Shown piece by piece: positions 15,870 through 25,064 of a stretch of 64,000 bases of DNA (the first letter of the stretch is position 1; the number at the start of each line of letters is the position of its first letter). A program made the translations under genes and the position numbers. The DNA is from Rhodospirillaceae bacterium (GTDB taxonomy: Bacteria > Pseudomonadota > Alphaproteobacteria > Rhodospirillales > Rhodospirillaceae): assembly GCA_040219235.1 (NCBI GenBank), contig JAVJSV010000004.1, positions 1-64,000 on the forward strand. The letters run 5' to 3'. Below the pieces are notes generated by a model, which did no database searches, was not told the origin of the DNA, and saw only the letters and a list, made by a program, of their open reading frames with translations.

Positions 15870-16883
15870 TTAGTCTTCCAACTTCACCACTACTTTCCCA
15901 AGATTCTTCCCGCTGAGCAAGTGTTGCACAGCGCCAGGTACATCTTCCAGCCCCACAAAGGAGATGGGGTCTACAAATACTGTTAATTCCTCCCGCTGAT
16001 ACATCCCAATAAGCCGCTCTGCCGCATCGGGATGAAACGCCTCAAAGTGAGGGTTTATAAAGGCTCTGACCGACGCGGAGCGGAAATAAAGCTTCTGATA
16101 TAGCCTTGGGCCGGTGATTTGTTCCCAAGGTTTTCCAACCTCAGACGTATATCCTGAAATGACCAGGCGTCCTTTGATAGCCAGGTTATCCACAAAAGCG
16201 TCGTATATTGCGCCGCCAACCGAGTCATAGGCAATGTCGAGTCCCTTCGGATACTCCCGCTTGAGCACGTCGCTAACATCTTCGCGGCGATAGTTAATGG
16301 TTCTGTCACAGCCAATCTGTTTCAGCCGGTCAGCTTTCTCGTCCGAGCCACAGAGGCCAATCACGTGATTGTCAGCTTTTTTGGCCAATTGAACTATGAT
16401 GTGCCCTAAACCACCTGCGGCGGCGGAAACGGCAACGGTTTCGCCAGATTTCATTTCACCAACTTGTTCAATGCCAACCATGCCAGAAATCCCTGTTGGC
16501 ATGAGGCATAGAATTTCAGGGGAAGCCGCTGGCACTTTGTATAAGCGTGATGTTTCGGCAATTTGATAATCTCGATAACCGGTGCCCACCTTCCAGGTTG
16601 CGACGCAATCGCCAACCTCAAAGTTGCTCACGCCAGGGCCGAGTTTCTCAATCCGCCCAACAACTTCTATGCCCATGTCAGTGGGCGGCGTGTAGCTGAT
16701 ATAACTGACGGCATCGCGAACCATATTGAGGTCGTATACCCCATTAACGCCGGCATAGACATTACGGACCAGGACTTCTCCTGGCCCGGGTTCGCCAATT
16801 TCAGCATCGACAATCTGTGTGCAGGCGGCGAAGTCATCACCATACTTCGTCATGATGAGTTTGCGAGATATGCGTTTACCAGA
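15870..16883 (-). CDS. Zinc-independent MDR NAD(P)H:quinone/enone oxidoreductase
   Basis: 337 residues. The ATG at 16883 is preferred over a TTG five codons upstream. A GroES-like N-terminal domain (GPGEVLVRNVYAGVNGVYDL) is followed by a Rossmann domain whose cofactor loop reads AAAGGLGH. The zinc-binding Cys/His set is missing, so the protein belongs with quinone oxidoreductases and prostaglandin/enone reductases (ZADH2 branch). Such enzymes reduce activated double bonds with NADPH. It starts 27 bp after the MFS gene stop and may be cotranscribed with it. Confidence 0.85.
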   Translation of the reverse strand, partial: SGKRISRKLIMTKYGDDFAACTQIVDAEIGEPGPGEVLVRNVYAGVNGVYDLNMVRDAVSYISYTPPTDMGIEVVGRIEKLGPGVSNFEVGDCVATWKVGTGYRDYQIAETSRLYKVPAASPEILCLMPTGISGMVGIEQVGEMKSGETVAVSAAAGGLGHIIVQLAKKADNHVIGLCGSDEKADRLKQIGCDRTINYRREDVSDVLKREYPKGLDIAYDSVGGAIYDAFVDNLAIKGRLVISGYTSEVGKPWEQITGPRLYQKLYFRSASVRAFINPHFEAFHPDAAERLIGMYQREELTVFVDPISFVGLEDVPGAVQHLLSGKNLGKVVVKLED

Positions 16884-16909
16884 CATGCGTTTACCCAACT
16901 TAGCTGTGC

Positions 16910-18235
16910 TTATGCGTCTTCCGTTTCATTACCTGAAATGTGAAACCGCGCCGTTGCAAGAGTGCCAACTGCCATAGCCACGGCGGCAATATCAAAGGTG
17001 ATCTCCATGCTGGTGGCGTTGGCGATGGCCCCCCAGATGATGCCGCCCCCCGCCATACCCGCTGTGAAGCTCATCATGGTCATCGATAAACCGCGCCCCC
17101 GCACCCAAGACGGCAGCACCATTTGCGCCGCCACTTGAAACGACAGCATGCAAATCATCCATGCCCCACCGAAGAAGAACAAGACCACTGCAAAAAGTCT
17201 AATGTCTCTCACCACGCCAACACCGTAAAGGGCGATGGCGATGATCAGGCTGGCCCAAAAGACAGTCGCATCCCTTGAAAACCGGGTATTGAGCGCTGGG
17301 GCTATAAACAGCGCCGTGACGATGGCCCCGACACCGATTGCTCCCATCAGTGTGCCAAACGCTTCCGGACCGACGCCCAGCTCTGAACGGGCGAGGAGCG
17401 GGAGCAATGCCATCAGTGCACTGGCGCAGAAGAAGTGGACAGAGCCGCGAATGAGCACAGATTGAAAGCGTTTTGCCCGGCGCGCATACCTGACACCGGC
17501 GGACATGTTGGACCACAAGCTTTGCTTTTGGGCTGGTCGCATTGGCGGGCCTTCCCAGCGATAGACCACCCACATGAAGATCAAGTAACTCAGCGCATTA
17601 ACCAAAAATGCGGGGGCGACACCAGCCCACCCGATTAACAGTCCAGCAAGCGCCGGGCCGATCAGTCGTGATATGTTCATGGACAGAGAATTGAGCGTTA
17701 CCGCGTTCACGACTTCTGAACGCGGCACGATGTCTTGCAACGTCGCCGACATGGCTGGCATTTGGCAAGCGCCGCCAACGCCCAGGAGAAGCGTGAAGAA
17801 AATTAATAATCCGGGGGTTGTCAGTCCCAGGTGCGTCATTCCGGCCAGAGTTACGGTCACCAGAATCATCCACCACATCACAGCGATCATATAGCGCCGA
17901 CGGTCGATCATATCCGCCAGGGATCCAGCGATAAAGGCCAGGAAGAGCATCGGTAACATTTGCGAGGCTTGGACCATGGCGACCAGCAGTGGAGAATCGG
18001 AAAGATCTGTCATCAGCCAGGCCGAGCCGATGTTTTGCATCCAGGTGCCAATCAGTGAGAACAGCCCGGCAATCCAGAAGGAACGAAATGTCGCGAGACG
18101 CAGTGTGCCCCATACCGAGAATATAGAGCTGGGTTTTTCAATGGGGGGCGCTGCGTTACCAGTCGCCTTAGCCTCATCAGCCGACACTGTGCCAGTTTTG
18201 TTATTTTCGCCATCTGATTGGTTATGAAGAGACAT
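16910..18235 (-). CDS. MFS transporter (EntS-like, MFS_3 type)
   Basis: 441 residues from ATG 18235; the frame stays open for 93 codons upstream but that stretch is unlike coding sequence and overlaps the divergent GST. A charged cytoplasmic N-terminus of about 40 residues precedes some 11-12 TM segments. The loop LADMIDRRRYM matches the MFS A-motif region. Closest in pattern to the EntS/MFS_3 exporters that carry siderophores or drugs. Its neighbours (MDR reductase, divergent GST) suggest a role with xenobiotics, which is inference only. Confidence 0.85.
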   Translation of the reverse strand: MSLHNQSDGENNKTGTVSADEAKATGNAAPPIEKPSSIFSVWGTLRLATFRSFWIAGLFSLIGTWMQNIGSAWLMTDLSDSPLLVAMVQASQMLPMLFLAFIAGSLADMIDRRRYMIAVMWWMILVTVTLAGMTHLGLTTPGLLIFFTLLLGVGGACQMPAMSATLQDIVPRSEVVNAVTLNSLSMNISRLIGPALAGLLIGWAGVAPAFLVNALSYLIFMWVVYRWEGPPMRPAQKQSLWSNMSAGVRYARRAKRFQSVLIRGSVHFFCASALMALLPLLARSELGVGPEAFGTLMGAIGVGAIVTALFIAPALNTRFSRDATVFWASLIIAIALYGVGVVRDIRLFAVVLFFFGGAWMICMLSFQVAAQMVLPSWVRGRGLSMTMMSFTAGMAGGGIIWGAIANATSMEITFDIAAVAMAVGTLATARFHISGNETEDA

Positions 18236-18379
18236 GACCGCTCTTAATCGGCAGCGGCTTAAGCTGTCAATGTGCCGACTCCAGTTATTCGTCAGATGAC
18301 AGTGCGAAGCAGAATCGTTTATGGTTTGACCCACTAAAAATTCCACCGCTATACGCCAGTTCACATAGGAACATCTCGC

Positions 18380-19018
18380 ATGAAACTCGTCTTTACGCCG
18401 AACCCTGAATATATCCACAAAGTCCTGGTGGTTGCCCATGAAGGTGGCATCGTTGACCGCCTGGAGTTTCAGCGCACCCGGCCTTTTGATGGCGAAACGA
18501 TCTGGGATTTCCACCCGATGGGTAAGGTGCCAGCCTTGGTGCTCGATAATGGTGATCCGTTATATGGCGGTCTGGTCATTTGTGAATATTTGGATTCCCT
18601 CTCGACCACTGGGAAGCACGTCTTTCCAACGGGTGCCGCGCGCTGGCCAGCGCTCCGTCAAATGATGTTGGGGGATGGCATGTTTGATGCCACCACCCTG
18701 TTAAGGGTCGAGGGGTGGCGAGATAAGAAAGACTGGAATCTAGATTATATGCTCCGGGAGCGCCGCAAAATGATCGGCTGCCTGGATCGTATGGAGGTGG
18801 AAGTCCCGCAGTTTAAAAACGCTGATTTCCACATTGGCCATATCTGTATGGCCGGGGGGCTCAGCTATCTTGATCTTCGCAATCCGATTCAGGAGTATGT
18901 CATTGTAGATGGTGATGACGCCTTTAACTGGCGAGAGGGTCGCCCCCAACTCTCAGCTTGGTACGATAAAATTGTAAAACGACCCTCACTTGAGTGGCGC
19001 TTTACAATGGATGAATAA
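18380..19018 (+). CDS. Glutathione S-transferase family protein
   Basis: 212 residues with SD ATAGGAA. The N-terminal thioredoxin-like domain (KLVFTPNPEYIHKVLVVAHE, then GKVPALVLDNGDPLYGGLVI with the cis-Pro of VPA that binds glutathione) leads to the all-helical C-terminal domain (about 90-210). The usual Ser/Tyr/Cys near the first helix is replaced by a PNPEYIHK context, so the catalytic residue is unclear. Divergent from the MFS gene and one gene from the halohydrin dehalogenase. Confidence 0.85.
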   Translation: MKLVFTPNPEYIHKVLVVAHEGGIVDRLEFQRTRPFDGETIWDFHPMGKVPALVLDNGDPLYGGLVICEYLDSLSTTGKHVFPTGAARWPALRQMMLGDGMFDATTLLRVEGWRDKKDWNLDYMLRERRKMIGCLDRMEVEVPQFKNADFHIGHICMAGGLSYLDLRNPIQEYVIVDGDDAFNWREGRPQLSAWYDKIVKRPSLEWRFTMDE

Positions 19019-19048
19019 GGTAGACCTGTAACGCCTAACAGTTAGAAA

Positions 19049-19070
19049 GGCGGCGAGATATCCCGCCGCC
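19049..19070. terminator. Bidirectional hairpin between convergent GST and SapC genes
   Basis: GGCGGCG pairs with CGCCGCC across an 8-nt loop, between the two convergent stops. On the plus strand CTCTCGTATTTTC follows. It could terminate both transcripts. Confidence 0.6.
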
Positions 19071-19082
19071 CTCTCGTATTTT

Positions 19083-19889
19083 CTAAGTGGTCAAAGAGGC
19101 CGGGTTTTTTTGCTGCGCTTCCGGCAGGCGTCCCATAATCTGTTCCCAGTTATTCAGCGACGCCACGTGGAAGTACATGGCGGCGAGCCAGCCTTTTTTG
19201 CGCCATTCCAAGAAAGTTTCATCCGGGACTTCGCGCAGTTTTTGCTCGTTGATCGACGCAAAGGCACCGATATCAATTTTCTCGCCATCGGCGATGTCGA
19301 CTTCGAGTGTGCGTTCTTCCATCAAGCCGGACTCTTTCAGCATGTTGGAGAACTCGGCTGTCGCTTGATAGGCACCATGAAACTGCTGGCACATATCCAA
19401 TGCTTCAGTGACGGTCTCTGTCTCTTTTTCTCCGTTGAACAGCGCCCGCGCATCAGAGGCCGATGATTTGGCTTCGTGGTCAATGCCCAACTGAAGTCTC
19501 TCATCGCCAGGGCGGCCCAATAGGATGAAGGGATAGCGGCGGACATAAGCTGGCACGTAGCAGAATTTCTCCCAGGTCCCATTGTCATCGACGAAGACGT
19601 TTTGGTCAGGTCTGAAACCAAGGGCTGCCGTTGGCACAAGGTCCTTGCCGACAAAGACGATGGGGTAGTGGCGGGCTGACAGAACAAATTCAGGCAGGGT
19701 AAGGGGGACGGCATTTGTTTGATTGGCGTGGGCAAAATCAAATGTCGGTCTGATTTTAAAATCACCATGTGCGTCAGCGGTGACTGGCCGTGGCTCTTTG
19801 TAGAACAAAGGTGGCGGCATCCGATTTTGCTCGGCGTCGTTCGCGGGCGGTGTATTCTCTGCGGGCGGTGTGGTGTTCTGATCTGACAA
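19083..19889 (-). CDS. SapC family protein
   Basis: 268 residues. The TTG at 19889 follows GAAAGGA at 8 nt and is the most likely start; the frame is open further upstream but lacks a better site. After a Pro/Asn-rich leader of about 25 residues the SapC pattern appears: ARHYPIVFVGKDLVPTAALG, NVFVDDNGTWEKFCYVPAYV and RRYPFILL. SapC proteins are named after an S-layer locus of Campylobacter, but most members, like this one, have no S-layer context and unknown function. Confidence 0.85.
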   Translation of the reverse strand: MSDQNTTPPAENTPPANDAEQNRMPPPLFYKEPRPVTADAHGDFKIRPTFDFAHANQTNAVPLTLPEFVLSARHYPIVFVGKDLVPTAALGFRPDQNVFVDDNGTWEKFCYVPAYVRRYPFILLGRPGDERLQLGIDHEAKSSASDARALFNGEKETETVTEALDMCQQFHGAYQATAEFSNMLKESGLMEERTLEVDIADGEKIDIGAFASINEQKLREVPDETFLEWRKKGWLAAMYFHVASLNNWEQIMGRLPEAQQKNPASLTT

Positions 19890-20128
19890 CGAATTCGTCC
19901 TTTCTCGCCTGGTCTTTGCTGGCCTGGTCTTGTGGGACTGGGCTTCAGCCTTCCAGATGTTGGAGGGGTATCCCCAGCGGTCTGAGGCGCAAAATAACGC
20001 CTTCCACGGCTGGGTCAACGTCAACACAGGCTTCCAGCGCACAATTTGAAGAAATCTTCCAGGGTGTATCGCCCGCTGTGGCGCATGTATGCTGCCCTCA
20101 AGGCTCGTAAATCAGGAGGCACAAGGTC

Positions 20129-20872
20129 ATGGCATCAGGCATGTTGTCAGGAAAGACAGCCATTGTAACCAATACGCATCAGTTCGTCGGCCTTGCAGCT
20201 GCTAAAGTCCTGCAGGCCCACGGTGCCGCCGTGTACTGTCATGACGAACGCTTTTTTGATGCGTCACATAAAGCGGCTTTTGCTGAAAACCACCCTGATC
20301 TGTATGCGCTTTCAGCGTCACGAGGGGCAGAGGCCGTTGATGAGGTCTTTAATCTTTGCGGAAAAATCGATATTGCGGTCGTAAATGACTTCTTTCCGGC
20401 TTTACGTGCGCCGATGGGTGAGGCAACGGCTGATGACTTCCGGCGCGGCTTAGAAGCGCTGATGGTTGCGCCCTTTGAAACGGCGTCTGCGGCAGCGCTT
20501 CACATGAAGCCACGTCGTCAGGGTAAGATTGTATTTGTAACCTCAGCGGCCCCTTTTCATGGCTTACCCAATTACTGCATGTATGCCGCTGGGCGAGGGG
20601 GCGCAAACGCTTTAGCCCTCTCGGTTGCCAAGGAGCTTGCGCGGGACAATATCCAGGTCAATGCCGTCGCGCCAAATTATGTCGAAAGCGAGAGTTACTT
20701 TCCCAAGACGTTGCTTGAGGACAAAAACGCGCTTGCCAAAATGACAAGCAAGGTGCCCCTTGGTCGTTTGGGTAAACCTGAAGAGGTGGGCGAATTGATT
20801 GCGTTTTTGGCGTCTGAACGCGCTGACTTTATCACTGGTCATATCATGCCGATTGCTGGGGGGTGGGCGTAG
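20129..20872 (+). CDS. Halohydrin dehalogenase (SDR-fold haloalcohol dehalogenase)
   Basis: 247 residues, SD AGGAGG. At first sight an SDR, but the Rossmann glycine motif is replaced by TNTHQFVG (T14, F19, G21), matching the halohydrin dehalogenase fingerprint T-X4-F-X-G. The catalytic set is S139, Y152 and R156, exactly S-X12-Y-X3-R, with Arg instead of the SDR Lys. HheC-type landmarks also match: CHDE after the second strand, VNDFF where HheC has a similar Asn-Asp strand, and APNYVESESYFP. These cofactor-free enzymes close vicinal haloalcohols to epoxides, releasing halide, and can reopen epoxides with other anions. No haloalkane dehalogenase or epoxide hydrolase is next to it; substrate unknown. 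Confidence 0.9.
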   Translation: MASGMLSGKTAIVTNTHQFVGLAAAKVLQAHGAAVYCHDERFFDASHKAAFAENHPDLYALSASRGAEAVDEVFNLCGKIDIAVVNDFFPALRAPMGEATADDFRRGLEALMVAPFETASAAALHMKPRRQGKIVFVTSAAPFHGLPNYCMYAAGRGGANALALSVAKELARDNIQVNAVAPNYVESESYFPKTLLEDKNALAKMTSKVPLGRLGKPEEVGELIAFLASERADFITGHIMPIAGGWA

Positions 20873-20884
20873 TCGTCGCTTTAA

Positions 20885-22507
20885 TTACTTACGGCCAATG
20901 TCCTGATAATCGATCTTGGTATTGGTTTTGTCAGGAATCGGTTGCCATTCAACGATAAACAGCCGTTCAGGTTTTTTTGCACCCTGTAGTGTGTAGTCGC
21001 CGCAATAAGTGAAAAGATCCGTATCTTCGTTGCAGGCTTCATAGATGTCGTTGCTGACCCAGATTTCTTCAGGGTCTGCTTCGGCACAGATGGCAGCGGT
21101 TTTTTGGACGGCCGCACCAAAGTACTGCTTCCCGTCGAGTATGGCTTCGCCAACATGAAGGCCAATGCGGACGACGAAGGCGAGGTCAGGTTCTTGGCGG
21201 TTGAAAAGATCGACTTCCTGCTGGATTTGGATGGCAGCGTTCACGGCAGACCGGCCCGTATTGAATTTGGCCATGAGGCCGTCGCCCGTGTGTTGAAGTT
21301 CTCGCCCATCAAAACGTTCCAGCGCTAAGCGGGCTGTTTTATTATGGGTCCTGACAACATTCTGCATGGTCATGTTTCCCAGTTGTGTCGTGAGCTCTGC
21401 TGAGTCAACTATGTCTGTGAACATAAAAGTATGCGTCGTCGGTATTTCAGTCTCTTCTTCAGCAGCACTCCAGTCATCCAGAAGCGTTCTCAGGTCTGGT
21501 CCTGTTTCATCGCTCTCGTCTAACTTGATGGATATGGTTTTGTTGCCGGCATCAATCATGGTCCGGTACGTTGGGTGCTCACCATACGCATTGACACTTT
21601 TTGCAAACGCATGAGCAGCGGATTTATTTGCGCCGGTCATCTCCATAAGCCGTGCGAGCAGCGCTCTTCCTTCGTCTGCAGTCAATGCAAAATGACGGCT
21701 CAACTTCGAACACGCACCAGCGAAGTAGAGGTTCAGTCCAAATTTACCGTGTCTGTCTATTTTACCGCCGCGCGATTGCAGCACGTGCGATACAGCGACA
21801 ATGATATCTTTAAGTTGCTCTAAGACCTTGGTCATTTTCTCAGGGTCACTGTCGGCTTTCGAGGGTGCGCTTTCTGTTCCCGTTTCTTCGTTGGTTATTT
21901 GATCTGTAAGAGGCTCAGCATCCTCCAATCCAGAATCATCGGCAGGGGATGTTGCGTTAATGTCTTGTTCAAGACCGGCTGGTCCAGCATTCGGCATAGT
22001 CATGTCACTGCTAAACCCATCGCCATCCTCCAGAGACGCGGGGGCTGCCGCACGCGATACCCGCTGATCATCAAACACTTTTTCAAAACGTTGTGGACGA
22101 TCAGCCAAAGCGCCACCCCATTTTTGTTTCGGCGGTTTGAAGCCTTTCGTCTGTCTTGTGAGCCTTTGTTCTTGTGATTCTAACCAGCCACGCGGCATGT
22201 ATTTGTTCATCAATATGACCAAAGACCCAAGGAACAGAACAAGGAACCCAATCATAACCACCAAGCTTTGCAGTTCTTGGTTAACCGCAACGCCCATAGC
22301 GATCGCGGAGCGGAAGAGCAACACACAGAGCATGGTTCCGACGAGTGCGATGCCAGAGGCGTTTATGATAATAAACGTTAAGCTGCGGCTTTGTTTGAGC
22401 GGCTTCGTCCGGCGTGCCTCGCGTTGTGCGCGCCGGGCTTTGTTTTTTGCCGCCCGTCGTTGTTCCTGTACGGATTTGCCGCGGCTCGTCTCGCCCGTGT
22501 TCGCCAT
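20885..22507 (-). CDS. Membrane-anchored class III adenylate/guanylate cyclase
   Basis: 540 residues from ATG 22507. A basic N-terminus (about residues 10-40) precedes two TM segments (about 45-65 and 80-100), a disordered acidic linker, a middle helical domain and the catalytic domain (about 355-530). Metal-binding aspartates are seen in FMFTDIVDSAEL and LQHTGDGLMAKF, and the dimer arm region in RIGLHVGEAI. The predicted product is cAMP, though nucleotide choice was not confirmed. The middle domain (SRHFALTADEGRALLARLME) is unrecognised. Confidence 0.85.
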   Translation of the reverse strand: MANTGETSRGKSVQEQRRAAKNKARRAQREARRTKPLKQSRSLTFIIINASGIALVGTMLCVLLFRSAIAMGVAVNQELQSLVVMIGFLVLFLGSLVILMNKYMPRGWLESQEQRLTRQTKGFKPPKQKWGGALADRPQRFEKVFDDQRVSRAAAPASLEDGDGFSSDMTMPNAGPAGLEQDINATSPADDSGLEDAEPLTDQITNEETGTESAPSKADSDPEKMTKVLEQLKDIIVAVSHVLQSRGGKIDRHGKFGLNLYFAGACSKLSRHFALTADEGRALLARLMEMTGANKSAAHAFAKSVNAYGEHPTYRTMIDAGNKTISIKLDESDETGPDLRTLLDDWSAAEEETEIPTTHTFMFTDIVDSAELTTQLGNMTMQNVVRTHNKTARLALERFDGRELQHTGDGLMAKFNTGRSAVNAAIQIQQEVDLFNRQEPDLAFVVRIGLHVGEAILDGKQYFGAAVQKTAAICAEADPEEIWVSNDIYEACNEDTDLFTYCGDYTLQGAKKPERLFIVEWQPIPDKTNTKIDYQDIGRK

Positions 22508-22718
22508 GTCATATGCTCTACCGCTCAACGCTGAAGTCTGCGGCTGTAATGTTAAGTTCTATGACGCGCAGTGCCGATGTTGTCCCGGTTCACTGCAGTC
22601 ACCCCCATCGGTTTTTAGAGTTCAAAAACGGTGGATCTATTGCAAGGGCAATTTTAGGCCGTGTCCAATTTAGAGGCCGCAGCTAATTTATATAGGCCGC
22701 CTATGACCAATGATGAGT

Positions 22719-23348
22719 TCAAATGCTGGCTTTCTTATCGCGACTCGCGCCAACGGCATGCCAGAGCAAAACCGCTGCGGCTGCTCGATGTGGGCGCCAA
22801 TGCTCCGCAAGATTTGCGAGGTCTTCAGCACTGATTCGGTCTGGGCTGTCTGATATCACCTGCCACCCTGTGCGCAGCGCGAGATCACCAGCCGGCCAAA
22901 TGTCAGGTCGTCCCATCCCGAACATCAAATAAATCTCTGCGGTCCAGGGGCCAATGCCCCAGATGGTGGTTAGCCGATCCAGAACCTGGTGATCCGGTTT
23001 CCGGCTGAGGCTTCTGAAGTTCAACCTGTTGCTTAAGATGTCAGCGGAGAGGGCGCGCAGGGTTTTAATTTTACTGCCACTTAACCCCGCCTCTTTCAGT
23101 GTTAGGTCGCGCGCATCCCAAATATTTTGAGCCGTGACGCCTCCAAGCGAATTGTGAAGTCGAAGCCAAATGGCGGCGGCAGCCTTGGTTGAGATTTGTT
23201 GATCAACGATAATGCGGGCGAGCGTTGCAAAGCCTGGCTTTAAGCGTCGCGTTTGAGGCATGCCATACGTCTTGATGGCGCGCCGAAGCGTCTTGTCTGT
23301 CTTGGACAGCAGGTTCAAGGCGATGACCAGATCGTCTTGTGCCGACAT
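22719..23348 (-). CDS. DNA-3-methyladenine glycosylase II (AlkA-like, HhH-GPD)
   Basis: 209 residues, about the length of the short AlkA group. The helix-hairpin-helix reads IWGIGPWTAEIYLMFG, followed by RPDIWPAGDLALRTG with the catalytic Asp in PAGD. IIVDQQISTKAA is the conserved first helix. It removes alkylated purines in base-excision repair. There is no Ada or AlkB neighbour. Divergent from the solute-binding protein gene. Confidence 0.9.
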   Translation of the reverse strand: MSAQDDLVIALNLLSKTDKTLRRAIKTYGMPQTRRLKPGFATLARIIVDQQISTKAAAAIWLRLHNSLGGVTAQNIWDARDLTLKEAGLSGSKIKTLRALSADILSNRLNFRSLSRKPDHQVLDRLTTIWGIGPWTAEIYLMFGMGRPDIWPAGDLALRTGWQVISDSPDRISAEDLANLAEHWRPHRAAAAVLLWHAVGASRDKKASI

Positions 23349-23465
23349 TATGATTTACATCTGTGTTGCATATAAGCAGTGCTGCATTTTCCAGGCTTTC
23401 AGTCCGGGGGGGCCAGGGTTACAGTATATCCCAGTTCACTCAAGACTGGTTAGGTTCATAGCATC

Positions 23466-25064
23466 ATGACACTCGTCAATTGGCAAAAGCAGATGCAGTC
23501 TATCGCGCTCGTGATGGTTGCGTTGATCATCGCGCTGCCCGCTGCTGCGAACGGGGTATTTCATCGCGGCAATATTGGGGAGCCGGACTCTCTTGATCCG
23601 CATCTGACCACCAGCGGATATGCGATGAACATCATCTTCGAGATGTTTGTCGGCCTAACAACGGTCGATGCGGATACCAACGTTGTGCCGGGGGCGGCGG
23701 AAAGCTGGACGATCTCTGAGGATGGCAAAACATATGTCTTCACCTTGCGTGAAGACATGGTGTGGTCGGATGGCACGCCGGTCACGGCGTCTGATTTTGA
23801 GTATGCTTTTAAACGCATGTTGAACCCGGCAACCGCATCGCGTGGTGCGCCGATGCTTTATATGATCGAGAACGCCAGGCCCGTGAATGGTGGCCAGCTG
23901 CCCGTTGAGGATCTGGCGGTGATCGCCGTTGATGACCGCACACTCGAGATTAGACTTGAAGCGCCAACACCGTTCTTTTTGGAACTCATTGTCCATAGAT
24001 GTTTCCCTGTGCCGCGCTGGGCTGTGGAAGCGCATGGCCGCGAATGGACCCGGCCTGAAAACATTGTGGTCAACGGCGCCTTCAAGCTGAAAGAGTGGGT
24101 GCCCCAAACCTCGGTCACAGTTGTGCGCAATCCCAGTTTCTTTGCCGCAGACACAGTGGCCCTTGAGTCTGTTGTTTATTACACGACAGAAGATCTCTCA
24201 GCGGCCTTCAATCGCTACCGGGCCGGCGAGCTGGATATGATCATTTCTTTTCCCCCGTCTCAATTCGACTGGATCAAAGAAAATCTGCAAGACGATCTGC
24301 GCACCTCTCAGAATCTTGGGCTGGAATACATCACCTTCAACACCACCAAGCCGCCGTTTGATGACTATCGTGTCAGGCTCGCTCTCAGTATGGCGCTGGA
24401 TCGTGAAACGCTGACCGAGCGCGTGATGCGTGGCGGCGAGACCGCAGCTTACAGTTTAATTCCCGAAGGTTCCCGTAAAGGTTATGAGCCCGCCTTTGCA
24501 GAGTACCGCGACTGGTCACAAGATCAGCGAAACGCGCGTGCCAAAGCACTCTTGGCCGAGGCCGGTTATGGGCCGGACAATCCGTTGGCGTTCAGTTTTC
24601 GCTACAACACGCAGGAAGTTCTGCGCCGGGTGGCCGCTGCGGCTGCCGCCATGTGGGAGCGGGCTTTGGATGTCGAAGTCAGCCTGCTGAACAGCGATCT
24701 GAATGTTCTGAACGCTGATCTTCGCAACGGTGATTATGAAGTCGCCCGTTACCAATGGTTTGGTGAACATCGCGATCCCTCGACATTTCTCTATCTGCTT
24801 GAGTCAGAGGCCATTGGGGACAACCACTCCAAGTACAGTAACCCGGAATACGATGCGTTGATGCAACGTGCTTACGCATCCCCCGATATCGACGAGCGCA
24901 TGCGGTTAATGAGCGCCGCTGAGCGTATTGCCATGGATACCGCGCCCATCGCACCGCTCAATTTTTATGTCAGTAAGCGATTGGTCAAACCCTATGTGAA
25001 GGGGATCAATGATAACGTCCGGGGCATAAACCTTGGACGTTACGTCTCGATTGACCGGCCTTAG
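23466..25064 (+). CDS. Oligopeptide ABC transporter substrate-binding protein (SBP family 5)
   Basis: 532 residues. The leader QSIALVMVALIIALPAAANG is a signal peptide cut near AAA-NG. Family 5 features are HRGNIGEPDSLDPHLTTSGY, YVFTLREDMVWSDGTPVTA with AYDFEYAF-like ASDFEYAFKRML, and EGSRKGYEP. It resembles OppA/MppA-type peptide binders of the periplasm. No permease or ATPase genes adjoin it, so it is an orphan that must share a transporter encoded elsewhere. Its stop overlaps the convergent yaaA stop by 4 bp. Confidence 0.88.
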   Translation: MTLVNWQKQMQSIALVMVALIIALPAAANGVFHRGNIGEPDSLDPHLTTSGYAMNIIFEMFVGLTTVDADTNVVPGAAESWTISEDGKTYVFTLREDMVWSDGTPVTASDFEYAFKRMLNPATASRGAPMLYMIENARPVNGGQLPVEDLAVIAVDDRTLEIRLEAPTPFFLELIVHRCFPVPRWAVEAHGREWTRPENIVVNGAFKLKEWVPQTSVTVVRNPSFFAADTVALESVVYYTTEDLSAAFNRYRAGELDMIISFPPSQFDWIKENLQDDLRTSQNLGLEYITFNTTKPPFDDYRVRLALSMALDRETLTERVMRGGETAAYSLIPEGSRKGYEPAFAEYRDWSQDQRNARAKALLAEAGYGPDNPLAFSFRYNTQEVLRRVAAAAAAMWERALDVEVSLLNSDLNVLNADLRNGDYEVARYQWFGEHRDPSTFLYLLESEAIGDNHSKYSNPEYDALMQRAYASPDIDERMRLMSAAERIAMDTAPIAPLNFYVSKRLVKPYVKGINDNVRGINLGRYVSIDRP

